Notes: generated by a model not told the origin, from the letters alone. Numbered from the stretch's first letter, positions 35,791 to 48,716 are shown. The stretch is DNA of 64,000 nt from Theobroma cacao (GCF_000208745.1 NC_030851.1:11627209-11691208), one strand, 5' to 3'. Numbers and translations are program-made.

Positions 35791-38700
35791 ATGGCCAGCA
35801 CAGGAACAGAGCAGGAAAACGTGGAGTCTTTGCTTTGTGTGTCGAGGCACCGGTGGGGGTTCAATGCGGGCATTAGCATCCACTGTAAATGGTCGCATCT
35901 GCACGTGATACGTGAGATGCTGTGTCAAGTGAACGAGCTGGAAAGATTTAAGAGAACATGCTTCGGGCACATGATGGACGTCGAAGTAGACAAGAGTTTA
36001 TTCTGCGTCAGTCTCATGCACAATCTAATGCTGTGCAGAATCAACGAACTTGACGCCACGGAGGCAGAGTTATGGTTCACAATAGGGAAAACGAAGGCTC
36101 GCTTTTCAAAGAGGGAGTTTTGTCTGGTGACAGGACTGAAGTTTAGTCTCTTATCGGCTTTTATTGTTAATCTCTACGAGGCCTTCCTTAGAGGAATTCA
36201 CCTACAATATTGGGGACTTGGGAAGGAGGTAAAGATCCAACAAGTTTTAGACACGTTCAAGGGAAGACAGTTTCAGCATAAGGGAGACGCGAGCAAGATA
36301 GCCCTCGTCTTGATTTCGACCAACGTTTTATTCAGTCAAGACTACAGAAGATCTGTTGTTCCATGGTTGTTGTCGCCGGTCGAGAACATCGACGAGTGGA
36401 ATGCATTCTCATGGGGCATATACGTTTAGAGTTTGACCATGGATTACTTGCTGAGGGGTTTCGAACCTCTTGCTGCAAGCGAAGCAGATAAGAAGTGCTA
36501 CCACCTATACGGATTCATATGGGCTTTTCAGGTAGTCTGCCATAGCCTAATGTTTATCATTATCATTATTGTTTTCGCATAAGAATTTATGAGGTGATTA
36601 AAAATGTTACACAATTGATGTGCAGTTTTGGACGTTGGAAGCAATACTTGTAATCAGAAGCTTGTTCGGAAGGCAGCGGCAGTCCGGACAGGTTTGGCCA
36701 AGAATGCTTAAATGGCATTGTGACGAGAGGCCTACAGGGTTCCACGCCAATATTGCAAGTTTGGAGAGAGAAGGCAAGGTGAGTAAAGAAACCATATTTT
36801 TTTAGGGCCTGATTAAATTTTATTTTTATTGTCATAGGGTAGTGAGGGTTATACCTAATGGCAATGTATGTTTTGGTGCAGTTATGGGTAGTGAGGAAGT
36901 TGGAGCCAACGGCAAAAGAGATGTTGACCGCATACTGGACAAACATTGAGGTCAATATCTCCGAGGGGCAGCAATACATTCCATTATGGAAGTTGGAGGG
37001 TCGCCCAAAATTCAATCCCCAGCAAAAGAGGAAAATAACAGACTGCAAAGGGAAAAGTTCAGTACGAGGAGCCGTTAAGTAGAGACGCACCGCGGAGGAA
37101 GAGGTCCATTCCGATTTTGGTGCTGCTGAGGCACCTCATTCTCCTCCTGTAGCTGTTCATGGTGCTTCTCTTACTACTCGTCCTCCTACTTCTGCTGCTA
37201 CCCCTCCTCCTACTTCAAGTGCTACCCTCCATGTTGAGCTACGCAATCGGGCGTTGTGTCCGCAGATGACTATGAGCATTAAGTGAGAGCTGCAAAAGAT
37301 ACAGACACAGTGAAAGAAATACCTCCAGTCATTACAGACGAATATGCAGATGCAGATGTAGTCAATGCAGATGGAAATCCAGCAATCAATGCAATTGGAG
37401 ATCTAGTGGGCGATGTAGATGTAGATGCAGTCAATGTAGTTGGAGATCCAACAATCAATGCAATTGGAGATCCAGCGGGCGATGCAGATGCAGAGGCAAT
37501 CACTGCATGAGCATATCCAACACTCACTGCAAGGGCTGAAGGATCAGATTGTCGGTCGACTGATCGACCGTTTTGAGGTATTAGGTTTTATGTTATTCAT
37601 TGCGTGAGTTATAACATGTACGATGTATACACTGTTCTAATGTGTTTGATTTTGTTGATTGTTTAGGGTCAAAGCTCACCTCTCGGTAGCCCGATTGAAC
37701 ATCATCCTACGCTTATCCCATCTTCGGTAGAGGCAACCCTACATTCTTAGCCCACACTTTCTCCCAAGGCTCCACATTCTCTGTTTGAGGTCGAAGAGGT
37801 ACCTCATCTTGCGAGTAGTTGAACTACAACTTCCGTGCGTCCTGCTTCTATCCCAACTTCAGCAGAGGCCCTCCCCATATGGTGAGATTAGACCTTTTGC
37901 TAAGCATCCACCTCGACCTGAGCTCAAAGATGGACGTGTGATCTTGACTAGCAAATACCTTCGAAGCCTGTACGTTAACCCGTTATTAGTTCAGCGCAAA
38001 GCAAAGGACGATTTGAAGGACAAATATGAGTCCTTCTTGAAAAACGACCAAGCCAAGTAAAATGAAAACAGTAGACCATATTAGGGTTAACAATTTTAGG
38101 ATATTTATTAAACAGTCCGCAATACTATAATTTTAATATAACTCTATTTTAAATTTGCTGGGTTAACATTCTGAGCATCGAAAGGTAGGAGGGCCCTGAT
38201 TTTTTCTGGAGATTGGAGATGCTTACAGAGTTGATGGACACCCAACAGATTGATGCATGCATCAGTGTGTTGTGTAAGCGGGCACACAAGCACCATCCAT
38301 AACACTACAAGCAGAGAATATTGATCGTTGACACCACATTCTATGTAAGCATATTATATTTTACTAAGTTGTAATTATTCAAATGTATGGGGTTTAGGGT
38401 TACTTAATTACATCTAACTATTGTGCATAACATAATTGACAACTTATTGTGCTCCATATGAGCGAAGAAATGCAACCTTCCCCCACCATAAGACATTCAA
38501 GCCGAGTTAGGTGGTTATGCCAGACCAGCTGCTTGAGTATGCAAGGGGTGGGAGACCTCCGTGGGGTTTGCCATGGCATGAGGTTTACGCAATTCTCGTA
38601 CTGTGCTTTTTCAATGGCCATTGGGTGGTAGTGCAAGTTAACTTGCTGAAATGGACTATGATATTAGTGGACTCATCGTATGGTCGGAAAGAAGCACTGA

Positions 38701-38990
38701 ATTTTGGCTTGCGTGATAAGCAGATGAGTCCATTAACATCATTGTTTTCCATTATATTCCACCGGGCGGGGTACTTTGTCAGCTCGTGCCATCAAAAGCG
38801 AGGTTTGACATGGATGAAAAATAGGTTAAATTATAAGACCCCAATACAGCAAGATTCGTAAAGTTACGGGGATTGGGTTATAGCCTCGTTGCAGTGGTTG
38901 ATCGACTTAAAGGATCAGATGCTGAAGGTAAACGCCATAGAGGGCATTCGAACAAAGTTTGCCCTTGAGATTTTTGCCAATAGCTCAAGT
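35791..38990 (+). pseudogene. DUF1985 / Ulp1-like peptidase gene of the MULE (decayed)
   Basis: A DUF1985-like domain opens the gene (35791-36429: ELDATEAELWFTIG, FSKREFCLVTGLKF). The frame continues past a single TAG (36427-36429) into further coding blocks at 36430-36531, 36625-36779 and 36883-37080 joined by plausible introns. An acidic segment with a repeated AINAIGD unit follows (37283-37510). The C-terminal part (about 38170-38990) resembles Ulp1/C48 cysteine peptidases, with GHWVVVQ (histidine) and ILVDSS (aspartate). At the expected catalytic cysteine the sequence reads SYGDW, and a stop precedes it. C48 enzymes remove SUMO; transposon copies have no proven function. Several stops and frameshifts make it inactive. 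The ATG at 35791 follows a possible splice acceptor. Confidence 0.75.
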
Positions 38991-39269
38991 TGTTAAATTT
39001 TTAAATTTGTTTATTCTTTTTCATTCTGTAATTGACACTAACATTATTCTGTATCATCTCCATATTATTCTTTGTTATATCATTTACATACTATTCTTTG
39101 TATTCATTCATGTGATACGCATACGGGTCCAATAAGAACAACATTATTTTTTTCTTATTCATATCGTAAAGTCTGTTAGTATTTTACACAATTTACATGA
39201 TAACGTTCATTCGTTTGCATATGCCAACCCCCCTTTGCTTCTTTACTTTATAGCCTATATGACATGTTG

Positions 39270-39790
39270 AATTGCCTTGCGTGACATAAGGTTGTAAGCA
39301 GTTGCTATTGAATGGCGTGCATGATGTGGATGGAATCGCGTCACCAATTAATATTGATTCACAGGAGTATTTGTTATGGAGTCACGCGAGTACTAAATTT
39401 TGAATCACATCAGTTGTTAATATGGAATCGCGTCACTAATCCACTTGGAATCGTGTGAGTAATAAATATGGATCACGTGAACCGTTAAGATTTAGAATCG
39501 CATGAGTATTTGATATTTACTCCCGTTAGTAGTAAATATGGAGTGGCGTTACTAGTTAATATGAAAGCGCGTGACATGACTATTTTGTAGAATCGCGTGA
39601 CTAGTTGATATTGACTCGCGTGACTGGATATTATGGAATTAAGTTACTAGTTTATATGGAGTCGCGTGAGTAGTATGTATAGAGTGGCGTCACAAATTCT
39701 TATTGAATCGCGTGACTATATGATATGGGATCGCGTCACTAGATGATCTTGCATCGCGTGACTCACCTATTCTGTGTCATGTTCTTCGAA
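39270..39790 (+). repeat. Motif array B (TCGCGTGACT repeats)
   Basis: About 17 variants of TCGCGTGACT / TCGCGTCACT in roughly 500 bases, one every 30 or so, mostly in the same orientation as array A and often followed by an AGTTNATAT-like spacer. It separates the Ulp1-like gene from the minus-strand gene at 40051-41206, so it is 3' to both. Confidence 0.85.
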
Positions 39791-40050
39791 TAAGGGTAAG
39801 CCAATTACCATGGACAATATCAAACCATAACTCAACCCCAAGCATCATCATAACAAAATATTGAGTTAAAGAAAACAAAATACCACAAGTGAATTATGAA
39901 ATACAAACTACAGTATCCATAATCCAGTTAACCCACAACTTTCAAATATGAATGTTCATCTAGAATGGTTGACTCAGCCAGAAAATATGACAACTGACTT
40001 CCTTTTTTCTAAGGTTAATGTCGGAGAAATTCATCTGAGGACAATCAATT

Positions 40051-41206
40051 CTACCATGCTTTTGATGCCCGAACAGTTGTATCTGTTCTTTGCATTAAAA
40101 GATTATCAACATTCTGTATCCTCAATTCCAATGCCTGCATTGTAGCAGTTTGATTACTAAGTTTCTCATCAATCCTCAAAAGCATATTATACACCACATC
40201 ATTGGAAACATTGACTCTAGACGGTTGTTTGGATGGAGTATAATGGGCAGGATGAACTAGGCTACCTTTGATAGAGTTCGATGGCTCATCAAGACTTAAG
40301 TCATATCCCCTTTTCACGAGCCATCGAAATGAGAGATTACAAGGCCTGTGACTAGTCCAATCAGCTAGATACCTATTGCTCCATATCTCTTTCTTATTAA
40401 CTAGAGCCGATGGTAACTTCTCTCATTCTCGTGATCATATATTCAACAATATTCACATCAAACTCACTTCTAATTGTTTCCATCATCCAAAGATCCTCAG
40501 CGCTAACATGTCTTAAACGACTGATCCTTCCTTGTAATGTGGACTCCAGAAAATTATGTACCAGCGTATATGGTGCAGAATTCAAATGACGAGCAGAACA
40601 TGACTCTTTGGTGTATGGTTCTCTTCTGCCTGTCACTTAAGCTCACATGCTGGATGGGTCATATGATGGTGGAGGTTTGTATTATCCGTGTCTATTCTCC
40701 GTTTTCAGGAGCTTCCCAATATCAAAAGGAGTCACTGTAAACTCTATTCCTCCCAAAAACACGTTCAAAACATTAGGGTCAAAATCTATAGGATTTTCAA
40801 ATTCATTTTCACTTCGGCGAATGCTGGAGTAAAATTCCCTAACAAGTGTCGGGCTATAATCAAAAAATGGAAAGGTACTTAGCCCCTTAAGTTTACCTAT
40901 GTCGAAAAACGAAGATAGGTCATCCTCAAGGTATATGTTTTCCTGTAAGCTTTCCCAACCTACCACTTCCCCGCACGATATTATGGCATTCTCTATTATC
41001 CAATACCTACCACCATGTGATATGTCCTTAAACCGTAAGGGAGAGCACAGATCATTACCTGGTTGAATTGAAAAACCAATTGATGTGGCAAGCAGTTGAA
41101 GATCCAGTTTCCATTTCTTCCTTGATCGTAGGGTAAAGTATTTAGCATCACTCATACTTTGATTGCCATTGTCATGGACATTGGGTCTATTCGAAGATGT
41201 AGCCAT
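40051..41206 (-). pseudogene. Putative plant transposon protein (Transposase_32-like) gene
   Basis: Minus-strand frames from 41206 read a start MATSSNRPNVHDNGN, then LVREFYSSIRRSENEF and the DFDPNVLNVFLGG block. This resembles the plant-specific 'putative plant transposon protein' family, in which a REFY..N block precedes a VRG..V.F....IN block. A second block at 40636-40397 (VHNFLES, then EDLWMMETI, VEYMITRM) and a third at 40317-40051 (LLRIDEKLSNQTATMQALE, coiled coil) follow after breaks. The function of the family is unknown; it is common in plant transposons. Stops separate the blocks, so it is broken or has lost splice sites. Confidence 0.5.
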
Positions 41207-41637
41207 TGCTTAAGACAGTGCAGGACGGTTCAGCTTTAGTGGTTCAACTTCCCTTCACCCTTAAACTAAGTTTGGAACAGTTGAAAGATGAAACGACAGC
41301 TATCGATAGATATTGGAAATACTAGAATATGAAAGAAACGGTTGGAAGCTATCTTATGCCCTTTATGTTTTTTGATTACAACGATTGACATTAAGGGTGC
41401 GCTTGGTATAAGGGATGTAAAGTCACATTCCTTGCAATGGGTCCCATTAAATTACATTGTAGTGTTTGTTTTGTAACAAACCACTGCAATGTAAGATTGC
41501 AATGCAATCACATTGCAGCCAATTGATATAATGTGATTGTAGTCCAAAACCAATGCAATCACATTACATTGCACTTTGCAATGTCTTTAAGGACATTTTT
41601 ACTCATCATCTTTTAAAAAAACTACTCACATTTCAAA

Positions 41638-41699
41638 GCAAAGCATGGTTTTTGGGGTTGAGGGTCTNGCAAAGCATGGTTTTTTGGGGTTGAGGGTCT
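41638..41699. other. Ambiguous base flanked by an exact short repeat (likely assembly join)
   Basis: A single N at 41668 lies between two nearly identical copies of GCAAAGCATGGTTTTTGGGG... (about 31 bases each). The second copy has one more T. This is typical of an artificial join of overlapping contig ends rather than a biological duplication. Confidence 0.6.
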
Positions 41700-42012
41700 G
41701 CTGCTTCTTCTCCATTTTGCTAAAGTCGCTCTTCCTTTTTATAGCTCTACTTCTTCATCATCTGAAATTGTGGGTTGAAATCTCCCATTCTTCTTTTTCT
41801 TTCTTCTTTTTTTATCTTCTTCTTGTATGAATTGAACTTACATTAAATTTTATTCCCTGCATATAAAAAATGGATCCTTCTATATGCTGTTTTTAAATTG
41901 AATATTTGTAAGGTGGACATGAAAAGTTAACTTTGTGCTTACTAGATGCTGTTTTTATATAATGTTTATATTTCATTATTTTAATTATTTTTTGATATTG
42001 TTAGTTCACACA

Positions 42013-43387
42013 ATGGAATGGTTTTCTCAAGAGCAAACTGCAACGATCATGTCTGCTATTGTATTAGCCATTGAGCTGTTCAACATGATTTTAGCTAATA
42101 CTTTGGTTCAAGGATGTTATCATATTTTAATGTATACTAAAAAGCGTAAAAGATCCAAAACTAGTACGCATAGGAGACATATTATTAGGCAATTGAATTT
42201 TAGGAGAATGGTGTTTGATTCTGATTTAACATGCATTGAAAATATTAGAATGGACAGAGTTGCATTTTATAAACTATGTAATATGCTTCAATGCATTGGT
42301 AGGCTTACACCAACAAAAAACATGAATCTTGAGGAAATGGTGGCTATATTTTTGTACATCATTTCTCATCATGCAAAGAATACGATCATAAAGAGAGAAT
42401 TTGTTAGAAGTGGTGAAATAGTGAGTAGGCATTTTGGTTTATTTTCGAATTCTGTTTTAAGATTGCAATCAATACTTTTAAAAAAGCCAGAGCCTGTACC
42501 CGAGAATTCAATTGACTTCAGATGGAAATGGTTTAAGGTAAACTAAAATTTCTTAAACATAACTGGCTTAAGTATAAAAATCTATTAAAAATGCAACTAA
42601 AAGATAATTTTTTTCATTATTCTATTGGAAACAATAGAATTGTTTAGGTGTTTTAGATGGAACTTACATTAAAGTCAATGCCCTGAAAATTGATAAGCCT
42701 AGATACAAAACAAGGAAGAATGAAATTGCTACAAATGTGTTAGGGGTATGTTCACAAGATATGCAATTCATATATATCTTACCTGAATGGGAGGCTTCTG
42801 CTTCAGACTCTAGGGTTCTTCGAGATGCAATATCTAGAAGAAATGGATTGAAAGTCCTAAAAGGTATGAGAAAAATATACATTAAATTATTAATTATTTT
42901 AGCTCGACATTATTCAGAGTGATGTACTAAAAATAAATTTTTTTATCATAGGTTTTTTCTACTTATGTGATGCTGGGTATACAAATTGAGAGGAATTTTT
43001 AGCTTCATATAGAGGTCAGCGTTATCATTTGAATGAATGGAGACAAAATCGCACTCCTCATTCAAAAGAAGAACTGTTTAATTACAAACACTTTGTGCTA
43101 GGAATGTTATTGAGAGATGTTTTGGATTCCTGAAGATGAGATAGGCAATACTTAGAGAGAAGTTTTGGTACCCAGTGAAAACAAAATGTAGAATTATCTT
43201 TGCTTGTGCATTGTTACACAATCACATTAGGAGAGAAATGACACATGATCCACTTGAGGATGAAATGGATGAAGAGTATGTGGAATCAGAAGCGATGGAA
43301 AATGCAGATATGATCCAATGCATTGAGACATCAAATGCATGGACTACTTGGAGAAATAACTTGGCACAAGAAATGTGGAATGATTAG
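42013..43387 (+). pseudogene. PIF/Harbinger transposase (DDE nuclease), interrupted
   Basis: Exons 42013-42537, 42638-42863 and 42952-43387 fit GT-AG introns in phase. Residues show the plant PIF nuclease pattern: a helix-turn-helix-like N-terminus, LDGTYIKV (first catalytic Asp), NVLGVCSQDMQF, EGSAxDSRVL-type WEASASDSRVLRDAI (second Asp), YLCDAGYTN, and VIERCFGFLK (catalytic Glu) in a shifted frame. A TGA after GYTN and a TAG before AILREKFW interrupt the frame, and there is one frameshift between them. It would excise and insert Harbinger elements if intact; this copy cannot. Confidence 0.85.
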
Positions 43388-43675
43388 ACAGCTTCTAGAA
43401 ATGAAAATTAATTTTTTATTTGGTTCAACAAATTGTATGCTTTATTTGTAATAACTCAAATTTATGTTGATTGAGACATATTTGTATTTGTTCTTAATTG
43501 GATAAGTTATGTTTCTTCTTTAATTTTTAATTAACTATTGTATACTATATATTTGTTATTATGCCGTTTCTATATTATGTTTTATACTTGTAGATGATGT
43601 TGCATCATCTCAAGAACAACTATTACTATTATTATACATCATTTTCTGGGCAAAAAAATGAACCAGGATGCCTAA

Positions 43676-44137
43676 TCAATCACACAAATATTATTAAATG
43701 AAATATTTTGTGCTTTTTTCAATGGTTTACAATGAAATACAAATTATTAAGGAGTACAATGAATTTGATGATCCAACAAATGGGCTAAGTATTGTAATTA
43801 GAATTTGATGATTCAACTTTGCAATGGTATTTTTGTAAATAATGGGAACTGTAGTCAACTATAAAAAAAATATCTAATTTTTTCGAGCATTTTCTCCTCA
43901 TTTCCAATAGCTTCTTCTTCTTCTTCTTCCCCTTCTTCTTCCTCAATAAACGTTTTCCATATTGCATGGAAGCCATCCCTTAAAACATTCATAACTTTCT
44001 CAAAGTAACTTCAATTCTCATGCTTTGGTACACTTTTTCAAACCTCCATAATTAGCATAAGGTCTTTCTGTTCCATATGGACATCTTGTGTATCTTACTT
44101 TTCATTCAAACTCTGTAAAATTCAAGTTGAAATAGTA
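43676..44137. other. MULE sequence between Harbinger insertion and transposase
   Basis: No supported gene. A CTT-rich run (43911-43942) on the + strand encodes only low-complexity K/E on the minus strand. A short minus-strand frame around it is open but not recognisable. Confidence 0.35.
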
Positions 44138-47100
44138 TTATTCAATGAAAATATCAATGGCAACTTCGAAACAATCCCTAACAATAAATGTCTGAAGGGC
44201 CACTATCTTCAAGAACGACACCGATAACGTTATCATGTTTGTAGTTTGCATTGGATAGCGATTTCGTCTGTGCCCGAGTTGTTTGCAAATTGCACATGCC
44301 TTGGGTCGACGTCGTCGAGCTGTCGGGTGAGCAAATGATGTTTCCCCGTTTGTAGGTAGAAATGTAAAAGGAGTCTGGCAATTTTGTCTATCATGACCAT
44401 AGCTCTTGCATTGTGAACATCTACGTCCTCCGCTGCCTTCCCCAGCTGATGGTATCCTTTTCCTCCTAGGTCTTCCCACTTGACCTCGCTAGCTTAGTGA
44501 CAAAACGACATTTTGTTGAATGTCATCGGGGATGTCCCACTCACTAGGATGCTCAATCGGGTGAATGGGAACCGCATATCCCTCCACCCAAGATCGAGTC
44601 TTGTAATAGTCCGAGCAGAATTCAATGGCTGTACATTTGCACTTACTGCCAAGGCAATGAAATCACAGATGGTGAACAATGTAAAAATTCAATTCATCAT
44701 GCACAATATAACAAAACATGATTGCTCATACCTTATTGCCGCCATGACATGCGTGTAGGGGAGTAGATCGGACTGGAACTCACTGCATGAACACTCATTA
44801 GTGGAGAGGTTCACGACTCTATCTTTACTCTCACCTATAACTTGAAACTTCACCCAATCGATTACTTGTACGAAAAAGTGACATGCTTCATTGAACCGTC
44901 TGTTCAATAGATCGGTAGCCCAAGTGTTGAGGGGCGTGGTCAAATTCAATGCCTTATTGTGCCGGTCATGAAACCAATGTTGAAACATGCCTCTGATGCA
45001 CTTGATCAAGATCGTTATTGGCATTTTTTTTGCATGCCTTAAGCAGGAGTTAATACACTCCGCAGTGTTGGATGTCATTAGCTTGTATCGCCTTACTAGT
45101 GACCGTGCACGTACCTATCTCTCAGGGCCTAATCTCATAAGGCTGTCATAAATAGGTTTGCAAAGCTGTTTCAGCTGATTCATATGTTTGTCAAAATCGA
45201 CGACCCTATAGCAGTTGGCAGCCATGGTGAAAATCGCTATAACATCTTCACGCTTGAACCTGTTTTTAACGTTTTTCCCTAGGTGATAATTGCATAGATT
45301 GTGATGAACGTCATTGTACACTTTCTCAACTGCATTCTTAATGCCAAGATGCTAATCAGAAATGAACATTGCATTTTAAGGACAACCAATCGCACGGCGC
45401 AATTGGTTAAGAAACCACAACCAAGACTCTTCGTCTTCGACGTGGCCAATGCCAAACGCAAATGGATATATCTGCTCATTCGCATCTTTACATATCGCCA
45501 CAAACAGAATACCCTTAATTTGCCTTTCAGATGTGTGGCATCGATAGTGACTACAGGCCGTATTACAGTACTGAACTCTCGAATACATGACTCGAACGCC
45601 CAAAAATAATATTTGAATCGTTATTCCCCATCAGTAGTGACACAATCACAATACCGAGAATTTTCATGTTCCAACAGATGGAAATACGAAAGGAAGAGTT
45701 GGAATGACTTTTTCAACGGACCGAACACAAGACTCTCCTCGTACTCCTTCGCTTGCTAGGCCTTACCATATAGGCATCGCAATCCCCACTTGCGATTCAT
45801 CTCTTCCATTATTTTTTTTGGTCTCAATGGGGTTACACAATTTCTTTGCACCCTGTTGGATATAAGCTCACCAATTACCCTCTCGCTCACAGTTCGGTAC
45901 CCATATTGCAAACCATCGATAGTACACGTGTGTACCTTATGCAACGTTCAAACATGCCAATATTCTCCCTCAGGCAACTTCGTTGCATGCAAAGCAAACT
46001 TGTATGCCTTATCCTTACAACTAACCTCAAAATGAGTGTGACATGACTTTTTAACTCTAAACTCAAAATGCTCTTTTAGTGCCAACATGCTCAAAGCTTG
46101 TTTCAATTCAGCCTTTGATAGAAACACTTTTGCGCGATATAAGTGGTCTTCCATTGATCTGGATTCCTCACTCCCAACTGTTTGGAAGGATATGATATCT
46201 AGCCCAAGAATAATCCATTAACGAAATACCCTTGTATTTACCCTTTCTTGATCACTATCATCAGGCAAACGAATGCCATTCTCAAGTGCGATGGTGTTCT
46301 CGTAAATAGGGTCTGCACCCTCAACATCTTCTAATTCAACAGTTCTGTAATGGTCGTCTAACTCAACCTCTTCTAACACAACAGTTGTGGTATGACCTCT
46401 ACCGCCATCTGCATGACTGTAATCAGGAATGTCGGTTTGCTCAACCCTGTCGTCTTCTGAACGGTCTTCATGTCCGCCAATGTAATCATCTTCATAGTCA
46501 TAACACAACTCATGGTTCCGATCCGCCGTATCGTCCTCTTCAACATCATCTTCAATCTGATAAGATGCATCATCATCACTCACAACCATCACAGTGTCGT
46601 TTGCTAATGACAATGGACCTAATGCATTTTCGAGCAATAGTTGTGTTTGTTGCAAAGTACCGAGTATTTCGTTCGATGCACATTCTGATCAAAATTGTGT
46701 AGACATCATTTGCAGACACCTCATGTGTGTGCTAGGCTACTAAAACTCATCAGGATACATCAAACGTGATTGTCATGGTTATTTGTTAGGAAATGCATGG
46801 TGTGGTATGTCAGAATAATTAACATTTTGTTCTTGTTGATTACTATGTTGGATATCATGCTCATGTGGAATATTGTTTGCATTTCCTGCCTTAACTGTCA
46901 TAAACACAACAACTGCCCTCTCATCTCGCAGAATACTCGTTACATCTTCATCATCCCTGCGGCATGGCTAAGCGATGTATGTAGCTCAATTTCATTATTA
47001 TGCGAGTTGACCCTAACAACCTCTTCAACCAGCTTCACTAGTCTCGAAAATGACAAATCACTTCCAACACCCCTCATTCGTGTCTCACCACCCTTGTAAG

Positions 47101-47150
47101 TGTCATTGACCTAATGACCACTGTATGTAATCATAAGCTTCACATTTGGT
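44138..47150 (-). pseudogene. MuDR-type MULE transposase, decayed
   Basis: Reading downward on the minus strand: an N-terminal PB1/MuDR-like segment (about 47150-46950, KLVEEVVRV), an acidic region (46655-46218), the MuDR DNA-binding domain (46154-45750, SCHTHFEVSCKDKAYKF, then EGEYWHV), the MULE DDE domain (45620-44900: TIDATHLKG, AICKDANEQIYPFAFGIG, FISD..LGIKNAVEKVY, SNTAECINS for D, D and E), and a SWIM-type finger (CSCSEFQSDLLPYTH, with Tyr where the third Cys should be). A C-terminal double zinc knuckle (44450-44250, CSQCKSYGHDRQNC) closes it. Frameshifts (for example one base lost after THLKGKLR) and several stops make it inactive. It supplied transposition for this element in the past. 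Confidence 0.9.
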
Positions 47151-47229
47151 AGGTCGCTGAAATTTAACAGAAAATAAGTGTCACGATCAGTCAATTTATC
47201 AAAAATAGCCTCTCAATGCATAGAAACCA

Positions 47230-48180
47230 TTTATGCAATGCCTAAGTCACATTTGGCCGATGCAGAAATTTGACAGAAATTAAGTATCGTAATGTCTAAT
47301 ACACATTAATGTAATGCCTAATAACTAGTGAACAAACGCCCCTAAACAAGAGGCGAATTGCACAAGTCACGCGCTCTTGCAATATATAATAACAAGTCAC
47401 GTAATACATAAAAATCAGTAATGCAATCCTAAAAAACTACTGAACAAAAGCCTCTAAACAACACATGAATTGCACATGTCACATTCAACCACTCTCGCAA
47501 TACATAACAACAAGTAACGCAATATATAAAAATCGGTCACGCAACTGTTAAAAACTACTGAACAAAAGCCTTTAAACAATACATGAATTACACAAGTCAT
47601 GCGCCACCATTTACAGTACAACAAGTAACGCAATATATAAAAATCAGTCACGCAAGCCTAAAAAATTATTGAAGAAAAGCCTCAAAACAGCACATGAATT
47701 GCACAGTCACACGCCCCCACTCTTGCTACAACAAGTAACGCAATATATAAAAATCAGTCACGCACTATTTAAAAAACTACTGAACAAAAGTCTCAAAGCA
47801 ACACATAAATTGCATAAGTCAGTCATGTACTGCCAAGCTCGCAACACCTAAGAATAAGTCACCCAATGAATAATAAGTCTATAAACAAGAGGTGAATTGC
47901 AAAAGTCACACACCACCAGTCTCGTAATACCTAATAATAAGTCAATCGATACCTAATATCCACTCACGTTATGTCAACTTAAACAGTCACGTACTGGCCC
48001 AACATCACGCAATACATAACAACACGTCACCATAGTACTCTATTCCATATACATACAAACCACTCACGCAATGTCTCAATAGAAGATATGCATTGAACAA
48101 TTCACACATCGCGTATTACCCACTCTCCCAATACCTAATAATAGGTTACCCAATGCCTAATATCCATTCACGAAGTTATA
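47230..48180 (-). repeat. Motif array C (GTCACGCAA repeats, reverse orientation)
   Basis: Nearly a kilobase of variants of GTCACGCAAT / AGTAACGCAATAT with spacers such as AAAAATCAGTCACGCAA. The dominant word is the reverse complement of the one in arrays A and B. A longer unit of about 105 bases (ACTACTGAACAAAAGCCTC...AACACATGAATTGCACAAGTC...) recurs several times between 47330 and 47830. It lies upstream of the transposase gene. Confidence 0.85.
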
Positions 48181-48381
48181 CAGCATAACATAACTTAAAG
48201 GAACAAAATAACTCAACGAAATATGTGCTCAATGAAAATAAAAATTGCTATAAATTTTATTCAAATTTTATTAAAATGACCCCCCCGAAAATACAAGGAG
48301 ATGATACAAAAAAAATGAACCGTAGTTCATTTCTTCACAAGTTCATCTACTTTGAACTCTATCTCGGCAAGAATCTTGTAG

Positions 48382-48582
48382 TCATTTCAGGATGACAGCC
48401 TCCAAGTCAAAAGTCCTTTGCATCAGGTTGTCGATGAGGACTTGCATCTCCTGCTGGAATATGTGCAACTGGTCCCTCGCACTCAAGAATATGTGCAATT
48501 GGTCCCTCACACTTAAAGGCACCTCCTCCTCTTCGGAGGCTGCCTCTTTCCCCTTGTCGACTCTTGGATCTCTGGACATCAT
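48382..48582 (-). other. Small ORF of the MULE, unrecognised
   Basis: A 66-residue minus-strand frame starts MMSRDPRVDKGKE, followed by an acidic stretch and a repeated DQLHIF unit (two copies in tandem), then a helical QEMQVLIDNLMQRT tail. No family recognised. It resembles the coiled-coil end (LRIQNVDNLLMQRT) of the gene at 40051-41206, so it may be a duplicated fragment of that protein. Confidence 0.35.
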
Positions 48583-48716
48583 TTTTCAACTATCTGAGAT
48601 TGATTAAGATAATTAAATTTGATTCAAATGGTTAATGGTTCCCTTTATTTATAGGCATGAAAGCTGACTCTTCATTTTCTACAGCCATATCAGTGCAATG
48701 AAGGAAGACTGAATTG

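Larger units (their letters stand above)
41395..43672 (+). mobile_element. PIF/Harbinger element nested in the Mutator-like element
   Basis: It begins GGGTGCGCTTGGTAT and ends ATGAACCAGGATGCC. The reverse complement of the end (GGCATCCTGGTTCAT) shares the GG...C..TGGT pattern of PIF terminal repeats. It is flanked by TAA on both sides (41392-41394 and 43673-43675), the 3-bp duplication expected for this superfamily. Inside is one transposase gene; the Myb-like second ORF of autonomous elements is not evident. Size 2.28 kb. Confidence 0.7.

Noticed and set aside
43785..43976. Minus-strand K/E-rich frame as the Harbinger Myb-like ORF
   Set aside because: Composition comes from a CTT run; no tryptophan-spaced Myb pattern, and it lies outside the TAA-bounded element.
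47230..48180. CRISPR-like appearance of array C
   Set aside because: Spacing and repeat sequence vary, the genome is a plant, and the words fit transposon subterminal motifs.
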